This document shows positions 6,251-6,315 of a stretch of DNA of 6,315 nucleotides, in pieces (within the stretch, counting starts at the first letter, position 1; every line of letters begins with the position of its first letter). The translations under genes and the position numbers were made by a program. Under the pieces are notes generated by a model, which was not told where the DNA came from, did no database searches, and was given only the letters and a program-made list of their open reading frames with translations. The DNA lies in contig NYXJ01000076.1 of assembly GCA_002685315.1 (NCBI GenBank), positions 1 to 6,315 on the forward strand, read 5' to 3'. The DNA is from Methanobacteriota archaeon (lineage in GTDB: Archaea; Thermoplasmatota; Poseidoniia; Poseidoniales; Thalassarchaeaceae).

Positions 6251-6315
6251 ATGTCTACGCCAATTGAAGAACTTGCCCTGTATGCTACATACTGGTTTGC
6301 TGCAATTGGGATCTC
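6251..6315 (+). CDS. Start of an unidentified gene, probably membrane protein
   Basis: An ATG directly follows the pyrF stop (TAAATG) with an SD 7 nt upstream, and the frame stays open to the window edge. The 21 visible residues begin MSTPIEELALYATYWFAAIG. A short acidic, helical start runs into a hydrophobic aromatic stretch, which looks like the beginning of a first membrane helix. No family can be named from this fragment. The zero spacing implies an operon with pyrF. Confidence 0.65.
   Translation, partial: MSTPIEELALYATYWFAAIGI

Overview
This 6.3 kb, A/T-rich window is a compact, gene-dense stretch of microbial chromosome built around nucleotide biosynthesis. There are no RNA genes, mobile elements, CRISPR arrays or long repeats that I can see. 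The start signals look archaeal. The leading genes purL and pyrF have no Shine-Dalgarno (SD) sequence and sit a short distance downstream of A/T-rich TATA-like boxes, while genes inside transcription units (purQ and the last gene) have a clear SD. Together with the general look of the small acidic membrane protein, this suggests a marine euryarchaeon, possibly Poseidoniales (Marine Group II). That assignment is an inference, and a bacterium is not excluded.

Layout, left to right. Positions 1-299 (minus) hold the 5' part of a gene encoding an S4 RNA-binding domain. A short divergent intergenic region (300-378) with a TATA-like element separates it from 379-801 (plus), a 140-residue protein with four predicted membrane segments and no recognised family. 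That gene converges, with a 2-bp gap, on 804-1418 (minus), a class I SAM-dependent methyltransferase. Upstream of the methyltransferase on the same strand is a purL-purQ pair (5324-2277 and 2277-1459) joined by a TAATG stop/start overlap. Divergent from purL is pyrF (5450-6250, plus), followed with no gap by the start of another gene (6251 to the window edge).

PurL and PurQ together form the FGAR amidotransferase of de novo purine synthesis: PurQ releases ammonia from glutamine and PurL uses it with ATP to make FGAM. PurL here carries two PurS-like domains at its N terminus, so no separate purS is needed. PurL plus PurQ total 1287 residues, close to the 1295 of the single-chain E. coli enzyme. 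PyrF is OMP decarboxylase, the last step to UMP, and is of the eukaryotic (yeast URA3/UMPS-like) kind. The first purine gene shown and the last pyrimidine gene therefore fire away from each other across 125 bp, which contain a perfect 17-nt dyad that could be an operator.

The most notable points are the PurS-PurS-PurL fusion split from PurQ at a domain boundary, the eukaryote-like OMP decarboxylase lacking the usual phosphate-binding arginine, and the intergenic dyad. I found no convincing sign of a wholly new system.
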